A stretch of 64,000 bases of DNA from contig NZ_NGLE02000001.1 in assembly GCF_002140715.2 (NCBI RefSeq), forward strand, positions 476,001 to 540,000, given 5' to 3'. A program made the translations under genes and the position numbers. The first letter of the stretch is position 1. The number at the start of each line of letters is the position of its first letter. The notes beneath the pieces were generated by a model. It did no database searches. It had not been told where the DNA came from and was given only the letters and a program-made list of their open reading frames with translations. The DNA is from Enterococcus sp. 4G2_DIV0659 (GTDB lineage: Bacteria > Bacillota > Bacilli > Lactobacillales > Enterococcaceae). Shown one piece after another: positions 37,493 through 46,693 of the stretch.

Positions 37493-37529
37493 CTTGAGTC
37501 CACCGCATTACATGGTATTCAATAGAGCC
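37493..37529 (-). repeat. Right terminal inverted repeat
   Basis: The reverse complement begins GGCTCTATTGAATACCATG and continues with GCGGTGGACTCAAG. Confidence 0.6.
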
Positions 37530-37610
37530 TTCAAGTCTTTTTGCGGCTATGCCTTAACTTTTTTTCAATTAAGACACTTGTTGTATTTAAATAGTTTATT
37601 CTCTTTTATA

Positions 37611-39239
37611 TCAATTAGATTTTTCCCAAACAGGTGCTTTGCCTGGTTCTTCTCCACGCGTCCACCATTTGGCTTTGTATTTTGTTCCTTTGTAGCTAAT
37701 GATATTACCACCAGAATAAGCTAGGTTTGAATTCCATTCTTCAATAATCCCAGTGCTTAATTTTTCCCATACATCAGATCTGCCTGGTTGATTTCCTTGT
37801 GTCCACCATTTCGCTTTGTATTCAATCCCATTATAGAAAACGTTATTACCTGCTACATATACTTTCGATTGAATCCAGGTTGTTTGGTTTCCAGATGGTT
37901 TTTCTGGTTCTTTGGCAGTCTTTAAAGCTAAACCAGCAGATAATACAGAACGATTACCAGCTTTGTCTAGTGCTGCAACTGAAATCGTATAAGAGGTATT
38001 CGCTGTTAAACCGTTTAGTTCAAAAGTTGTAGATCTGCTTTCACCTATTCTCAAACCATTTCGATAAATTTCATATTTATCTACACCAACGTTATCTGTT
38101 GAAGGGTTCCATGATACTTGTGCCGAAGTACTGGTGATATTGCTAGCTTTGACCCCTGTAACTTGGCTTGGCGCCTGAGTATCTACTATCAGCTCTTTTC
38201 CTGTGCGAATTGCTAATCCAGCTGATGCTGTTGACCGATTTCCAGCTTTATCTACTGCAACAACTGAAAATGTATAAGACGTATCTGCTGATAAACCATT
38301 TGCAGTAAACGAAGCTGTCTTACTCTCTCCAATTTTTGATCCGTTTCGATACACTTCATACTTATCTACACCTACGTTATCCGTTGATGGATTCCAAGAA
38401 AGCTGAGCTGAATTAGTTGTAATAGCTGATGCTTTCAATCCACTAACCTGGCTTGGTGCTTGTGTGTCTGTTTCTTTTTTGTCTAAGTGTTTTTCGATAA
38501 ATTCGTGGTTTGAACCAGTGATTATCGAACCACTATTATATGCTCCTGGACCACTGAAAGAAGAGTGACTTGTATTAACACCAATTAGTTCTTTTTTCTC
38601 ATTATAAATAGGCGCGCCAGAAGTTCCAGGGAGGGTATCAGCGTTGTAGTAAAGTCCATAAGTCGTTTGTGAAAGGACTGAACCTGTCCCTTCCCATAAT
38701 TCTCCAATTTTATCTTCACTGTAGCCTGGTACAGATACTCTAGTTCCTACTGGAAAATTTGCTACATCTTTCACTGGAACTATTGGTACAACCTCACCGA
38801 TATGTTGTCCATTACTATTAGGTTTGACTGTAACAACCGCAATATCAAAGTCACGATTCTCCCCTATACTCCAATATTTGTGTATATCTATGGATTCAAT
38901 ATCAAAGCTACCAAATGGTTTAACATACCCATTTCTACCAGGATATACTTTTACCTGACTAATATCCCAGCTTGTTTTTACATTTTCAACGACATGACCT
39001 GCCGTTAATAGTTTATTTTTCCCGATCACTGTACTTGAGCCATACACTCTACCCGCAGAAAGAAAAGCAATACTTGAATAAGGTGCCTTTGTTGTATCCA
39101 TAATTCTTACTCGTTCATCTTTTCCTATAATGGCTCTGCCTTCTGGCTTATTTTCCTCTGCGTGGCCATTTACTGTAAGTGTGCTTGTTGATAAAACCAA
39201 ACCACATAATAGTAATGCTGTCATTGTTCTAACTTTCAT
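37611..39239 (-). CDS. Secreted trypsin-like serine protease with two Fn3 and two chitin-binding modules
   Basis: 542 residues. The signal peptide ends near residue 27. A glutamyl-endopeptidase-like protease domain (about 45-252) carries His82 in T-A-G-H, Asp132 in F-D-I-A and Ser207 in G-T-S-G-A-P. Two fibronectin type III repeats (about 258-346 and 353-441) each contain S-W-N-P-S-T-D-N-V-G-V-D-K-Y. Two carbohydrate-binding modules of the CBM5/12 type (about 453-493 and 499-540) have Y-K-A-K-W-W-T. Such modules bind chitin or related polymers, so this is likely an extracellular protease anchored to insoluble material. It lies 45 bases after a close paralogue and is probably co-transcribed with it. 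Confidence 0.9.
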   Translation of the reverse strand: MKVRTMTALLLCGLVLSTSTLTVNGHAEENKPEGRAIIGKDERVRIMDTTKAPYSSIAFLSAGRVYGSSTVIGKNKLLTAGHVVENVKTSWDISQVKVYPGRNGYVKPFGSFDIESIDIHKYWSIGENRDFDIAVVTVKPNSNGQHIGEVVPIVPVKDVANFPVGTRVSVPGYSEDKIGELWEGTGSVLSQTTYGLYYNADTLPGTSGAPIYNEKKELIGVNTSHSSFSGPGAYNSGSIITGSNHEFIEKHLDKKETDTQAPSQVSGLKASAITTNSAQLSWNPSTDNVGVDKYEVYRNGSKIGESKTASFTANGLSADTSYTFSVVAVDKAGNRSTASAGLAIRTGKELIVDTQAPSQVTGVKASNITSTSAQVSWNPSTDNVGVDKYEIYRNGLRIGESRSTTFELNGLTANTSYTISVAALDKAGNRSVLSAGLALKTAKEPEKPSGNQTTWIQSKVYVAGNNVFYNGIEYKAKWWTQGNQPGRSDVWEKLSTGIIEEWNSNLAYSGGNIISYKGTKYKAKWWTRGEEPGKAPVWEKSN

Positions 39240-39284
39240 AGTTTCCTCCTAAAATGATTGATTAATCTTATTTGCTACTATTTT

Positions 39285-40904
39285 TTATTGTTTTTCCCAA
39301 ACAGGAGATTTCCCTGGTTCTTCTCCACGTGTCCACCATTTGGCTTTATATTGTGTGCCTTTGTAAGTTACTAAGCTGTTACCTGTATACGCTAGGTTTG
39401 AGTTCCATTCTTCAATAATTCCTGTGCTTAATTTTTCCCATACATCATTTGTTCCCGGCGTATTTCCTTGGGTCCACCACTTGGCTTTGTATTCAATTCC
39501 TTTGTAAAATACTTTATCTCCACCTACATAGACTTTAGATTGAACCCATGTCGTTTGACCTTCTACTGGTTTATCTGCTTCTTTTTCTGTACGAACCGTT
39601 AGCCCTGCAGACATTTGTGAACGGTTAGCTGCTTTGTCTACTGCAACAATTGCGAATGTGTACGATGTATCTGCTGTTAAACCACTTACTGAATAGTTTG
39701 TTGTTTTGCTTTCACCGATTCTTACACCGTTTCGATAAACTTCATATCTATCAATACCTACATTAGTTGTTGATGGATTCCATAATAGTTGAGCAGAATT
39801 TTGGGTTACATTGGTTGCTTTTAGCCCTGTTACTTGACTTGGCGCTTGGGTAACTGGTTCTCTTTCTGTACGGATTGATACACCTGATGATACTTGTGAA
39901 CGGTTTCCTGCTTTATCTACTGCTGCAACTGTGAATGTATATGATGTATCTGCTGTTAAACCACTTACTGAATAGTTTGTTGTTTTGCTTTCGCCAATTC
40001 TTACACCATTGCGGTAGACTTCATATTTATCCACACCTACATTATCTGTTGATGGGTTCCATGATAATTGGGCAGAATTTTGGGTTACATTTGTTGCCTT
40101 TAGCCCTGTCACTTGGCTTGGTGCTTGGGTATCTGTTTCCTTTTGATCCAAATGTTTGGCGATGAATTCATAATTTGATCTAGTAATTTTTGATCCCGAA
40201 TTTTTAACTGGAAGTCCACCAATCAAAATCTCACTTGTATGAACAGCAATTAATTGATTCTGCTCATTAAAAACGGGTGATCCAGAAGTTCCTGCGATTG
40301 CATCGATATCATAGAAAAGGCGATGCACTGTTTGTGAAAGGACTGAACCTTTTCCTTCCCACAACTCTCCATACTTATCTTGACTGTAGCCTGGTACAGA
40401 TCCTTTTGTTCCTGGTGAAACATAAGGGACATCTTTAACCGGAATGATTGGCACGACATCACCAATATTTTGACCTCTACTATTGGGTTTCACTGTGACA
40501 ACCGCAATGTCAAAATCACGATTATGTCCTTCACTCCAATAGTTGTGTATATCTACTGATTCAATATCAAAACTACCATACGGCATCGTATTCCCATTTC
40601 TAGCTGGGTACACTTTTACTTGACTAATATCCCAGCTTGTTTTTACATTTTCAACGACGTGACCTGCCGTTAGTAGTTTATTTTTCCCGATCACTGTACT
40701 TGATCCAAACACTCTACCTGCAGAAAGATAAGCAATACTTGAATAAGGTGCCTTTGTTGTATCCATAATTCTCACTCGTTCATCTTTTCCTATAACGGCT
40801 CTGCTTTCTGGTTTTCTTTCCTCCGCATAGCCTGTTGTTGTAGCGATTGTTGTTGATAGAACTACCCCACATAATAATAACGTCACAATTTTTTTGATTT
40901 TCAT
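39285..40904 (-). CDS. Paralogous secreted trypsin-like protease with Fn3 and chitin-binding modules
   Basis: 539 residues with the same plan as the neighbour: signal peptide to about residue 27, catalytic His82, Asp132 and Ser207 (G-T-S-G-S-P), two Fn3 repeats that are nearly identical to each other in sequence, and two CBM5/12-like modules ending K-S-P-V-W-E-K-Q. N-terminal and catalytic parts are highly similar to the other copy, while the region around residues 185-240 differs most, which may alter substrate preference. The protein lacks an LPxTG anchor. It is the upstream gene of the pair. Confidence 0.9.
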   Translation of the reverse strand: MKIKKIVTLLLCGVVLSTTIATTTGYAEERKPESRAVIGKDERVRIMDTTKAPYSSIAYLSAGRVFGSSTVIGKNKLLTAGHVVENVKTSWDISQVKVYPARNGNTMPYGSFDIESVDIHNYWSEGHNRDFDIAVVTVKPNSRGQNIGDVVPIIPVKDVPYVSPGTKGSVPGYSQDKYGELWEGKGSVLSQTVHRLFYDIDAIAGTSGSPVFNEQNQLIAVHTSEILIGGLPVKNSGSKITRSNYEFIAKHLDQKETDTQAPSQVTGLKATNVTQNSAQLSWNPSTDNVGVDKYEVYRNGVRIGESKTTNYSVSGLTADTSYTFTVAAVDKAGNRSQVSSGVSIRTEREPVTQAPSQVTGLKATNVTQNSAQLLWNPSTTNVGIDRYEVYRNGVRIGESKTTNYSVSGLTADTSYTFAIVAVDKAANRSQMSAGLTVRTEKEADKPVEGQTTWVQSKVYVGGDKVFYKGIEYKAKWWTQGNTPGTNDVWEKLSTGIIEEWNSNLAYTGNSLVTYKGTQYKAKWWTRGEEPGKSPVWEKQ

Positions 40905-40934
40905 ACTTCTATTTTCCTCCTAAAAAAACTCAAA

Positions 40935-41219
40935 TTATCCTCTTAGTATTTGACACTTTAGTTCTTTTCCCAAAACAGGAGACTTTCCTAGTTCTTCACC
41001 CCGTGTCCACCATTTGGCGTAATAGTTTGTTCCTTGTAAAATGTAAACAGTACTGGATTATGGCGCCTTTGTTGTATCCGCTACTTTTACTCGGTCGTCT
41101 TTTTCGAGAATAATTCTACCTTCTGCTCTTGTTTCCTCAGCATAACTGGTCCCCGACAATAGTGCTGTAGATAAAATAGCACCACATAATAATAGGGTTT
41201 CTATTGTCCCTATTTTCAT
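40935..41219 (-). pseudogene. Internally deleted remnant of a fourth protease paralogue
   Basis: From an ATG at 41219 the frame gives a signal peptide and the pro-region typical of the family (D-R-V-K-V-A-D-T-T-K-A-P), then hits a TAA at 41058-41060. The same frame continues with S-S-T-V-Y-I-L-Q-G-T-N-Y-Y-A-K-W-W-T-R-G-E-E, which is the C-terminal chitin-binding module of the neighbours. About 430 codons in the middle are missing. It documents expansion and loss in this gene family. Confidence 0.85.
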
Positions 41220-41437
41220 TTTTAATCTTCCTCCTAAATATTATTTTCGTTCTGAATTCTTATTTTAGGTGAATTATTCCTTTTTCAAAGTTCAAAAAAA
41301 TCGTAAAAAAAGAAAAAAATGGATATAAAAATAAAATCAAATACAAATAAACACATTTTATTTTAATCAATATTTTATTTTGTTCGAGACAAAATCATTG
41401 AAATCTTATCAAAACACGCTGTTTATAAGTAACAAAA

Positions 41438-41477
41438 AAACACCGAAAAAAACTTTTGACGTTTTTTTCGGTGTTTT
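41438..41477 (-). terminator. Terminator after the ABC exporter operon
   Basis: AACACCGAAAAAAAC pairs with GTTTTTTTCGGTGTT, followed by T-rich sequence on the minus strand. Confidence 0.85.
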
Positions 41478-41480
41478 CTA

Positions 41481-43265
41481 TTAGCCATCACTATTTTGTA
41501 GCTTGTACATATCTGCATATAAACCATTTTTCTCTAATAAGTTCTCATGATTGCCTCGTTCTACAATCTGACCTTTTTCTAGAACTAAAATTAAATTTGC
41601 ATCACGAATAGTTGATAATCGATGAGCAATGGCAATCGTCGTTCTACCTTGACGCATTTTTTCCAATCCTTCTTGAATCAATCCTTCTGTCTCTGTATCA
41701 ATAGTAGCTGTTGCTTCATCTAATACAAGTATTTTAGGATCTGTTACCATCGTTCGAGCAAAAGAAATCAACTGTCTTTGGCCACTTGAATAACTCGCAC
41801 CACGTTCGATTACTTTTGCATGATATTTATTAGGTAACGTCTCTATAAACTTGTCTGCCTGAACAAATTCTGCTGCCTTTTTTATTTGCTCATCTGTTAT
41901 TTCTGGATTTAGCATACGAATATTCCCAGCAATATCGCCATAAAACATAAACGCATCTTGTAAAACCAGTCCTAATTTTTTCCTGAGTTCAGGTAACGGA
42001 TACTCACGAATATCACGATCATCAATCAATATTTCCCCTTCGTAAAATTCGTAAAATCGCAGTAACACATTGATAATTGAACTTTTTCCACTTCCAGTAT
42101 GACCAATTAAAGCCACCGTTTCACCTGGATTAGCAATAAAACTAATATTTTTCAATACTTTATTTTTGCCATCATAAGAAAAACTAACGTTGCGAAACTC
42201 GATTTTCCCACGCACTATTTCAGCATCTGCCCCACTGTTTTGCTGCGGCGTCATTTCCTCTGTGTCAAAAATCTTTAGAATACGGCTTCCCGCCACCATT
42301 CCATCTGTAAATACACTTAGAAAATCCATCATCTGAGTCATCGGATTAAAGAACGCTTGTACATACGTAACAAATGCATAGATCAAACCAACTTCTACAT
42401 AAGAATGCAAGGCATCATATCCGAACATAGTCAACGTTAATGCAATCGCTAAGGTGTATAGAAAATTGATGATTGGTCCTAAAAGTAATGAATTAGTTTT
42501 AATCATCGAAAAACGTGTAGCCAAATACTCGTTGTTTGTTGCTTCAAATTCTTTTTCTAAACGTGTTTCCTGTCGTAATTGTTGAATGATTTGCATTCCA
42601 GAAATATATTCATTCAATTTTGTATTTAATTGACTTAATTTTTCTCGCATACTTCTATAAATTCTAGAGCTGAATTTTTGATAGTACCAGATAACAATCA
42701 ATAAAATCGGCAAGAAAATCAAATTATATAAGGCGATTTTCCCATTGATTTGGAACATTGCGATAAAAGAAGAAACTACGGCAAAAATCCCCGTTAAAAC
42801 CATTAAAAACACATACCAAAACTCAAACAACGTTTCTGTATCATTCGTGACACGAGAAACAATCGAGCCAGCGGGTGTCTGATCGAAATAACGCATCCCT
42901 AAAGTATGAAGCTTCTCGAATAGTTTCACCCGAATATATTGATAGGTTTTCAATGACGCCATCGAATATAAATACCATTGGAAAAACCAAATAATACTTT
43001 TAACAATTACACCAAATAAATACAATCCAGCAAAAAAATAAATCACTTGAGTGGTTGCAGTTTTAGGTGTCAAATAATCGTCCATAAATAATTGAATGAT
43101 TCTTGGTAAGATAATATTAATAATAGAAAGAATCAGTGCAAACAAAATGGCCGCGAAAAAAGTACGACGAAAAGGGCTTGCAAATTTAAGCAATCGTTTA
43201 ACAATTGAGACTTGTTCTTTTAAAGGAACTGATTTCGTCCATTCAGATTCGTATTTTTCTTCCAC
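41481..43265 (-). CDS. Heterodimeric ABC exporter, canonical-site subunit (BmrD/LmrD/EfrD-like)
   Basis: 594 residues: six transmembrane helices (about 40-340) and a C-terminal ATPase. Walker A is I-G-H-T-G-S-G-K-S-S and Walker B I-L-V-L-D-E-A-T with the catalytic glutamate, but the signature loop is altered to Y-S-S-G-Q. Together with the partner this yields one good and one degenerate ATP site, the usual pattern of multidrug or lipid heterodimeric exporters. Its start overlaps the stop of the partner gene by one base, so the two are stoichiometrically coupled. The substrate is unknown. Confidence 0.9.
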   Translation of the reverse strand: MEEKYESEWTKSVPLKEQVSIVKRLLKFASPFRRTFFAAILFALILSIINIILPRIIQLFMDDYLTPKTATTQVIYFFAGLYLFGVIVKSIIWFFQWYLYSMASLKTYQYIRVKLFEKLHTLGMRYFDQTPAGSIVSRVTNDTETLFEFWYVFLMVLTGIFAVVSSFIAMFQINGKIALYNLIFLPILLIVIWYYQKFSSRIYRSMREKLSQLNTKLNEYISGMQIIQQLRQETRLEKEFEATNNEYLATRFSMIKTNSLLLGPIINFLYTLAIALTLTMFGYDALHSYVEVGLIYAFVTYVQAFFNPMTQMMDFLSVFTDGMVAGSRILKIFDTEEMTPQQNSGADAEIVRGKIEFRNVSFSYDGKNKVLKNISFIANPGETVALIGHTGSGKSSIINVLLRFYEFYEGEILIDDRDIREYPLPELRKKLGLVLQDAFMFYGDIAGNIRMLNPEITDEQIKKAAEFVQADKFIETLPNKYHAKVIERGASYSSGQRQLISFARTMVTDPKILVLDEATATIDTETEGLIQEGLEKMRQGRTTIAIAHRLSTIRDANLILVLEKGQIVERGNHENLLEKNGLYADMYKLQNSDG

Positions 43266-45016
43266 TAGGCGTCACTCCCTTCAATCTTGGCTTCTAATTG
43301 TTGTTTGTCCCACATCCGTTTGTACCAACCTTTACGTTCCAACAATTCTTGATGTGAGCCACGTTCTACGATTTTACCTTCTTCTAAAACGATGATTTCT
43401 TTGGCGTGCATCACACTGCTTAGTCGATGTGCTGCGATAATCGTCGTTTTTTCTTTTCTAGCTTCTTTTAAATTTGAAAGAATTGCTTCTTCCGTCTTGG
43501 CATCCACAGCAGATAATGCATCATCTAAAATCAATAGCTCAGGCTCTAAAATCAAGGCTCTAGCAATTGAAATTCGTTGTTTTTGACCACCAGATAATGA
43601 CACACCACGTTCTCCAACTAATGTATCGTAGCCCTTTGGAAATGCTTTGATTTCATTATTGATGAAGGCCATTTCAGCTGCTTTTTCAACTTGATCTTCT
43701 GTAAAATCAGGATTAGCAAAACGAATATTGTCTCGCACAGTCATTGAAAATAGGAAGTGATCTTGAGGAACATACCCCACGGCATGCATTAATGCATCTA
43801 ATGAACAATCTTTGATATCATGCTCTCCAAAGATAATTCTTCCTTTGTAATGATCATATTCACGCATCAATAATTTTAAAATCGTTGTTTTTCCCGCACC
43901 TGTTTTACCAACAATTCCCAAGGTTTCTCCTTTATTGATTGAAAAATTAATCTGTTCCAAGGTTTTTTGTTTCTCTTTTGGATAGTTAAACTCCGTAATT
44001 TCCATTGATAAACGACCTTTGGCTGGCGTTTGAATGGCATCTTTTTTCTCAACAATATGGGTTTTTTCATGCAGCAGCTCATTCACACGATCATAACTTG
44101 CATTTCCGCGCTCTAATACATTAAATAAACGACCAATTGCAAACATCGGCCAAACGAGCATTCCAATATAGCTGATAAACGAAATCAACTGACCAATGGT
44201 AATCGTTCCGTCTGTGACAAAACGCCCCCCAATCACAATCGTCAAGACATAGGAAATACCGATAATGAGTGTAATAAACGGATCAAATAAGGCATCTAAA
44301 AAGTTAACGCGTTTATTTTTTACAATCGCATCGTCAATTTTTTCTGTAAAATCTTGAATATCTTCTTTTTCCTGACCAAACGTTTTGATTACTTTCATCC
44401 CTGTAATACTTTCTTGCGTCTTATCATTGATAGTTGAAAAAGCCGCTTGTGAATCCCGAAAAGCATCATGTAACTTTGCACCTAAAACTCTCGATGTCAC
44501 GGCCAATAAAGGTAATGGAATTAGCGCAATTAACGTTAAACGCCAATCTACAAACAACACCATTGCAATAATCGTTGCTCCACCAGTAATCATCGAATCA
44601 GCAAACGTTAAAATTCCCGCTCCAGCAACATTTTGAATGGCATTCAAGTCATTTGTTGCATGTGCCATCAGATCTCCTGTTCGATATTTTTGATAAAACA
44701 CATTATCCATCTTGGTGAAATGATGAAACAATTGTCGCCGCAGCTCTTTTTCTAATCTTGCTGCACTCCCCCAAATATGAATACGCCAAATATAACGAAA
44801 AATGTATTGGGCAATTGCGGCTGCCAACAAAATACCAATCCAAAATAAAATAGGTTGAATCATTAAGTCTTTTTCGGCAATCTTATCGACAACGATCCCA
44901 ATGACCTTCGGCGGAACTAACTGAACCAGCGCCACCATAATCAATGAAAATACGCCAATGATATAACTCTTTTTTTCTTGTTTGAAAAACCATCCTAATT
45001 TTTTAAATATAGACAT
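43265..45016 (-). CDS. Heterodimeric ABC exporter, degenerate-site subunit (BmrC/LmrC/EfrC-like)
   Basis: 583 residues, six transmembrane helices and an ATPase domain with V-G-K-T-G-A-G-K-T-T, the intact signature L-S-G-G-Q-K-Q-R, and Walker B L-L-I-L-D-D-A. In the last, aspartate stands in place of the catalytic glutamate. This residue change defines the degenerate site in the BmrCD/LmrCD class. AAAAGGAG precedes the ATG. A short leader frame ends 24 bases upstream. Confidence 0.9.
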   Translation of the reverse strand: MSIFKKLGWFFKQEKKSYIIGVFSLIMVALVQLVPPKVIGIVVDKIAEKDLMIQPILFWIGILLAAAIAQYIFRYIWRIHIWGSAARLEKELRRQLFHHFTKMDNVFYQKYRTGDLMAHATNDLNAIQNVAGAGILTFADSMITGGATIIAMVLFVDWRLTLIALIPLPLLAVTSRVLGAKLHDAFRDSQAAFSTINDKTQESITGMKVIKTFGQEKEDIQDFTEKIDDAIVKNKRVNFLDALFDPFITLIIGISYVLTIVIGGRFVTDGTITIGQLISFISYIGMLVWPMFAIGRLFNVLERGNASYDRVNELLHEKTHIVEKKDAIQTPAKGRLSMEITEFNYPKEKQKTLEQINFSINKGETLGIVGKTGAGKTTILKLLMREYDHYKGRIIFGEHDIKDCSLDALMHAVGYVPQDHFLFSMTVRDNIRFANPDFTEDQVEKAAEMAFINNEIKAFPKGYDTLVGERGVSLSGGQKQRISIARALILEPELLILDDALSAVDAKTEEAILSNLKEARKEKTTIIAAHRLSSVMHAKEIIVLEEGKIVERGSHQELLERKGWYKRMWDKQQLEAKIEGSDA

Positions 45017-45040
45017 GTATCTTCTCCTTTTCTATTCTCT

Positions 45041-45079
45041 CTACTGTTTGTTCCCACCATTCTTTTGTTGTTTTCCCAT
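45041..45079 (-). CDS. Twelve-codon leader peptide before the ABC exporter
   Basis: Encodes M-G-K-Q-Q-K-N-G-G-N-K-Q with AAAGGAG ten bases before the ATG, ending 24 bases before the exporter start. The B. subtilis exporter operon bmrCD is controlled by translation of such a leader (BmrB) in the presence of antibiotics. Here there is no terminator between leader and gene, so a different, perhaps translational, mechanism would be needed. It could also be chance. Confidence 0.4.
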   Translation of the reverse strand: MGKQQKNGGNKQ

Positions 45080-45115
45080 TGCAAACAACTCCTTTCATTT
45101 ATCTAAAAATAAGCA

Positions 45116-45143
45116 CAAAAAAACGGACCAAAAAATCGGCCCG
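45116..45143 (-). terminator. Terminator between yneF and the ABC exporter
   Basis: CGGGCC pairs with GGTCCG (one G-U), followed on the minus strand by seven T. It lies upstream of the leader peptide, so it either ends yneF or attenuates the exporter operon. Confidence 0.6.
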
Positions 45144-45181
45144 CTTGTGTTTTTGAATTCTGAAATAGCTTCTAAAAAGCC

Positions 45182-45403
45182 TTACTTGTCTCCTTGGCTC
45201 TTCATTTGCTGCATCATTTGACGAATCTTCTTTTCAGAAGGTTTTTGTCCCATAGACATCATCATCATTCGTAACATATCCTCATTAACGGGAGGATTCT
45301 TTTTGAAATAGTCTTGCATATATTTGCGCGCAAGGAAAAATCCGCCTGCTGCACCTACTAATAAAGCGATAATCGCGATTAACACTACTAAACCTGTTGA
45401 CAT
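45182..45403 (-). CDS. YneF-family (UPF0154) membrane protein
   Basis: A 73-residue protein with one N-terminal transmembrane helix (about residues 4-25). A conserved cytosolic tail contains [14 protein letters not shown] and [19 protein letters not shown]. This is characteristic of UPF0154/YneF, a small protein of Bacilli without established function. Confidence 0.92.
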   Translation of the reverse strand: MSTGLVVLIAIIALLVGAAGGFFLARKYMQDYFKKNPPVNEDMLRMMMMSMGQKPSEKKIRQMMQQMKSQGDK

Positions 45404-45654
45404 TTAAATCTCTCCTTTCTACTTAGAAAAGTTGAATAAGAATTTCTGCTACTCGATTACTCACGCAGTCACTATTCCTATTAAACTTACTATCTTTAAA
45501 TTAAGCGGGATATATCCCTATTTTACATAAATTGCTCTCAAGAAACTATTTTACTAGAAAGAAGCAGAAAAGGAAAGTTATTTTGTCAGATTCCTCACAA
45601 GAAATTTACAAAAGAGCATTTCCATTTATTCTGCTTCATTCACTTATTTTATTT

Positions 45655-46548
45655 TTACGCTTGATTTTCAATTTTTTCCAATAAGTTTGGATCAAATGTT
45701 TGTGATTTTAACATAGCAATTTCGTAGCCATAAGGGGCTTTACTTGTTTTTTTATCTGCACCAACATAAGGTGTTTCTAAAATTTTTGGAAGTTCTTTTA
45801 GTTTTTCATGGTGAACCACTTTATTCAATGCATCAAAACCAATTGTACCAAAACCAATATTGGCATGGCGATCTTTATGTGAACCCATTGGATTTTTAGA
45901 ATCATTGACGTGAATAACTTTCAAACGATCCAACCCGATAATTTTATCAAACTCTTCCAATACACCATCAAAATCATCTTTCACATTGTAACCTGCATCA
46001 TTAATGTGACAAGTATCCATTGTGACTGACAGCTTTTCATTTAGCGTAACACCTTCGATAATTGTTGCTAATTCTTCAAATGTACGACCTAATTCAGTGC
46101 CTTTACCTGCCATCGTTTCTAAAGCAATTTGAGGAATTTGTTCTTTCCATAAAACTTCATCAAGACCTTTGATAATTTGTTTTAACCCCGCGTCCACGCC
46201 TGCACCAACATGAGCACCTGGATGTAAGGTAATTTGCTTCGCCCCTAAGGCATGCGCCCGCTCAATCTCCTGACGTAAAAAAGCTGTCGCAAAACCAAAA
46301 TTTTCTACTTTGATTGTATTGCCTAAATTGATAATATAAGGTGCATGGACAACAATATTACTTAAATTGTGTTCCTCCATATATTTTTGACCCGTTTCGA
46401 TATTCATCTCTTCAATTGGTTTACGACGAGTATTTTGCGGTGCCCCTGTATAAATCATGAACGTTGTTGCACCATAGCTCGCAGCCTCTTCTGCTGAACC
46501 TAATAACATTTTTTTCCCACTCATACTTACATGTGAACCTAATAACAT
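45655..46548 (-). CDS. nfo: Endonuclease IV (AP endonuclease)
   Basis: A zinc-dependent enzyme of base excision repair, 297 residues, TIM barrel. Metal and active-site segments are visible: [29 protein letters not shown] and [17 protein letters not shown]. The start is the ATG after GGGAGGATTATT, giving the family opening M-L-L-G-S-H-V-S-M; 39 further codons upstream are open but have no site. Confidence 0.95.
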   Translation of the reverse strand: MLLGSHVSMSGKKMLLGSAEEAASYGATTFMIYTGAPQNTRRKPIEEMNIETGQKYMEEHNLSNIVVHAPYIINLGNTIKVENFGFATAFLRQEIERAHALGAKQITLHPGAHVGAGVDAGLKQIIKGLDEVLWKEQIPQIALETMAGKGTELGRTFEELATIIEGVTLNEKLSVTMDTCHINDAGYNVKDDFDGVLEEFDKIIGLDRLKVIHVNDSKNPMGSHKDRHANIGFGTIGFDALNKVVHHEKLKELPKILETPYVGADKKTSKAPYGYEIAMLKSQTFDPNLLEKIENQA

Positions 46549-46693
46549 AATAATCCTCCCTATACTTTTAAAAGCTAAATGAGCTTGTCTTCTCTCATAA
46601 GAATCTGATCGTTTAAACACTAGATAAACGTATTTTTCCATCTTTTTAAAGAGTACGTGAACCAATCAGAAAAAACAATCTTTTTGCTTCTAT

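Larger units (their letters stand above)
36590..37529. mobile_element. Segment bounded by ISL3-like terminal inverted repeats, no transposase
   Basis: The left end 36590-36625 and the right end 37493-37529 (reverse complement) share AATACCATG, a variable base, AA, a variable base, GCGGT, a variable base, GACTCAAG, with only three differences in about 26 bases. The right outer end reads GGCTCTATTG, like ends of ISL3-family elements as I remember them. The segment carries only the pseudoprotease gene. No 8-base target duplication was recognised. It could be a transposase-less element or two solo ends. Confidence 0.5.
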
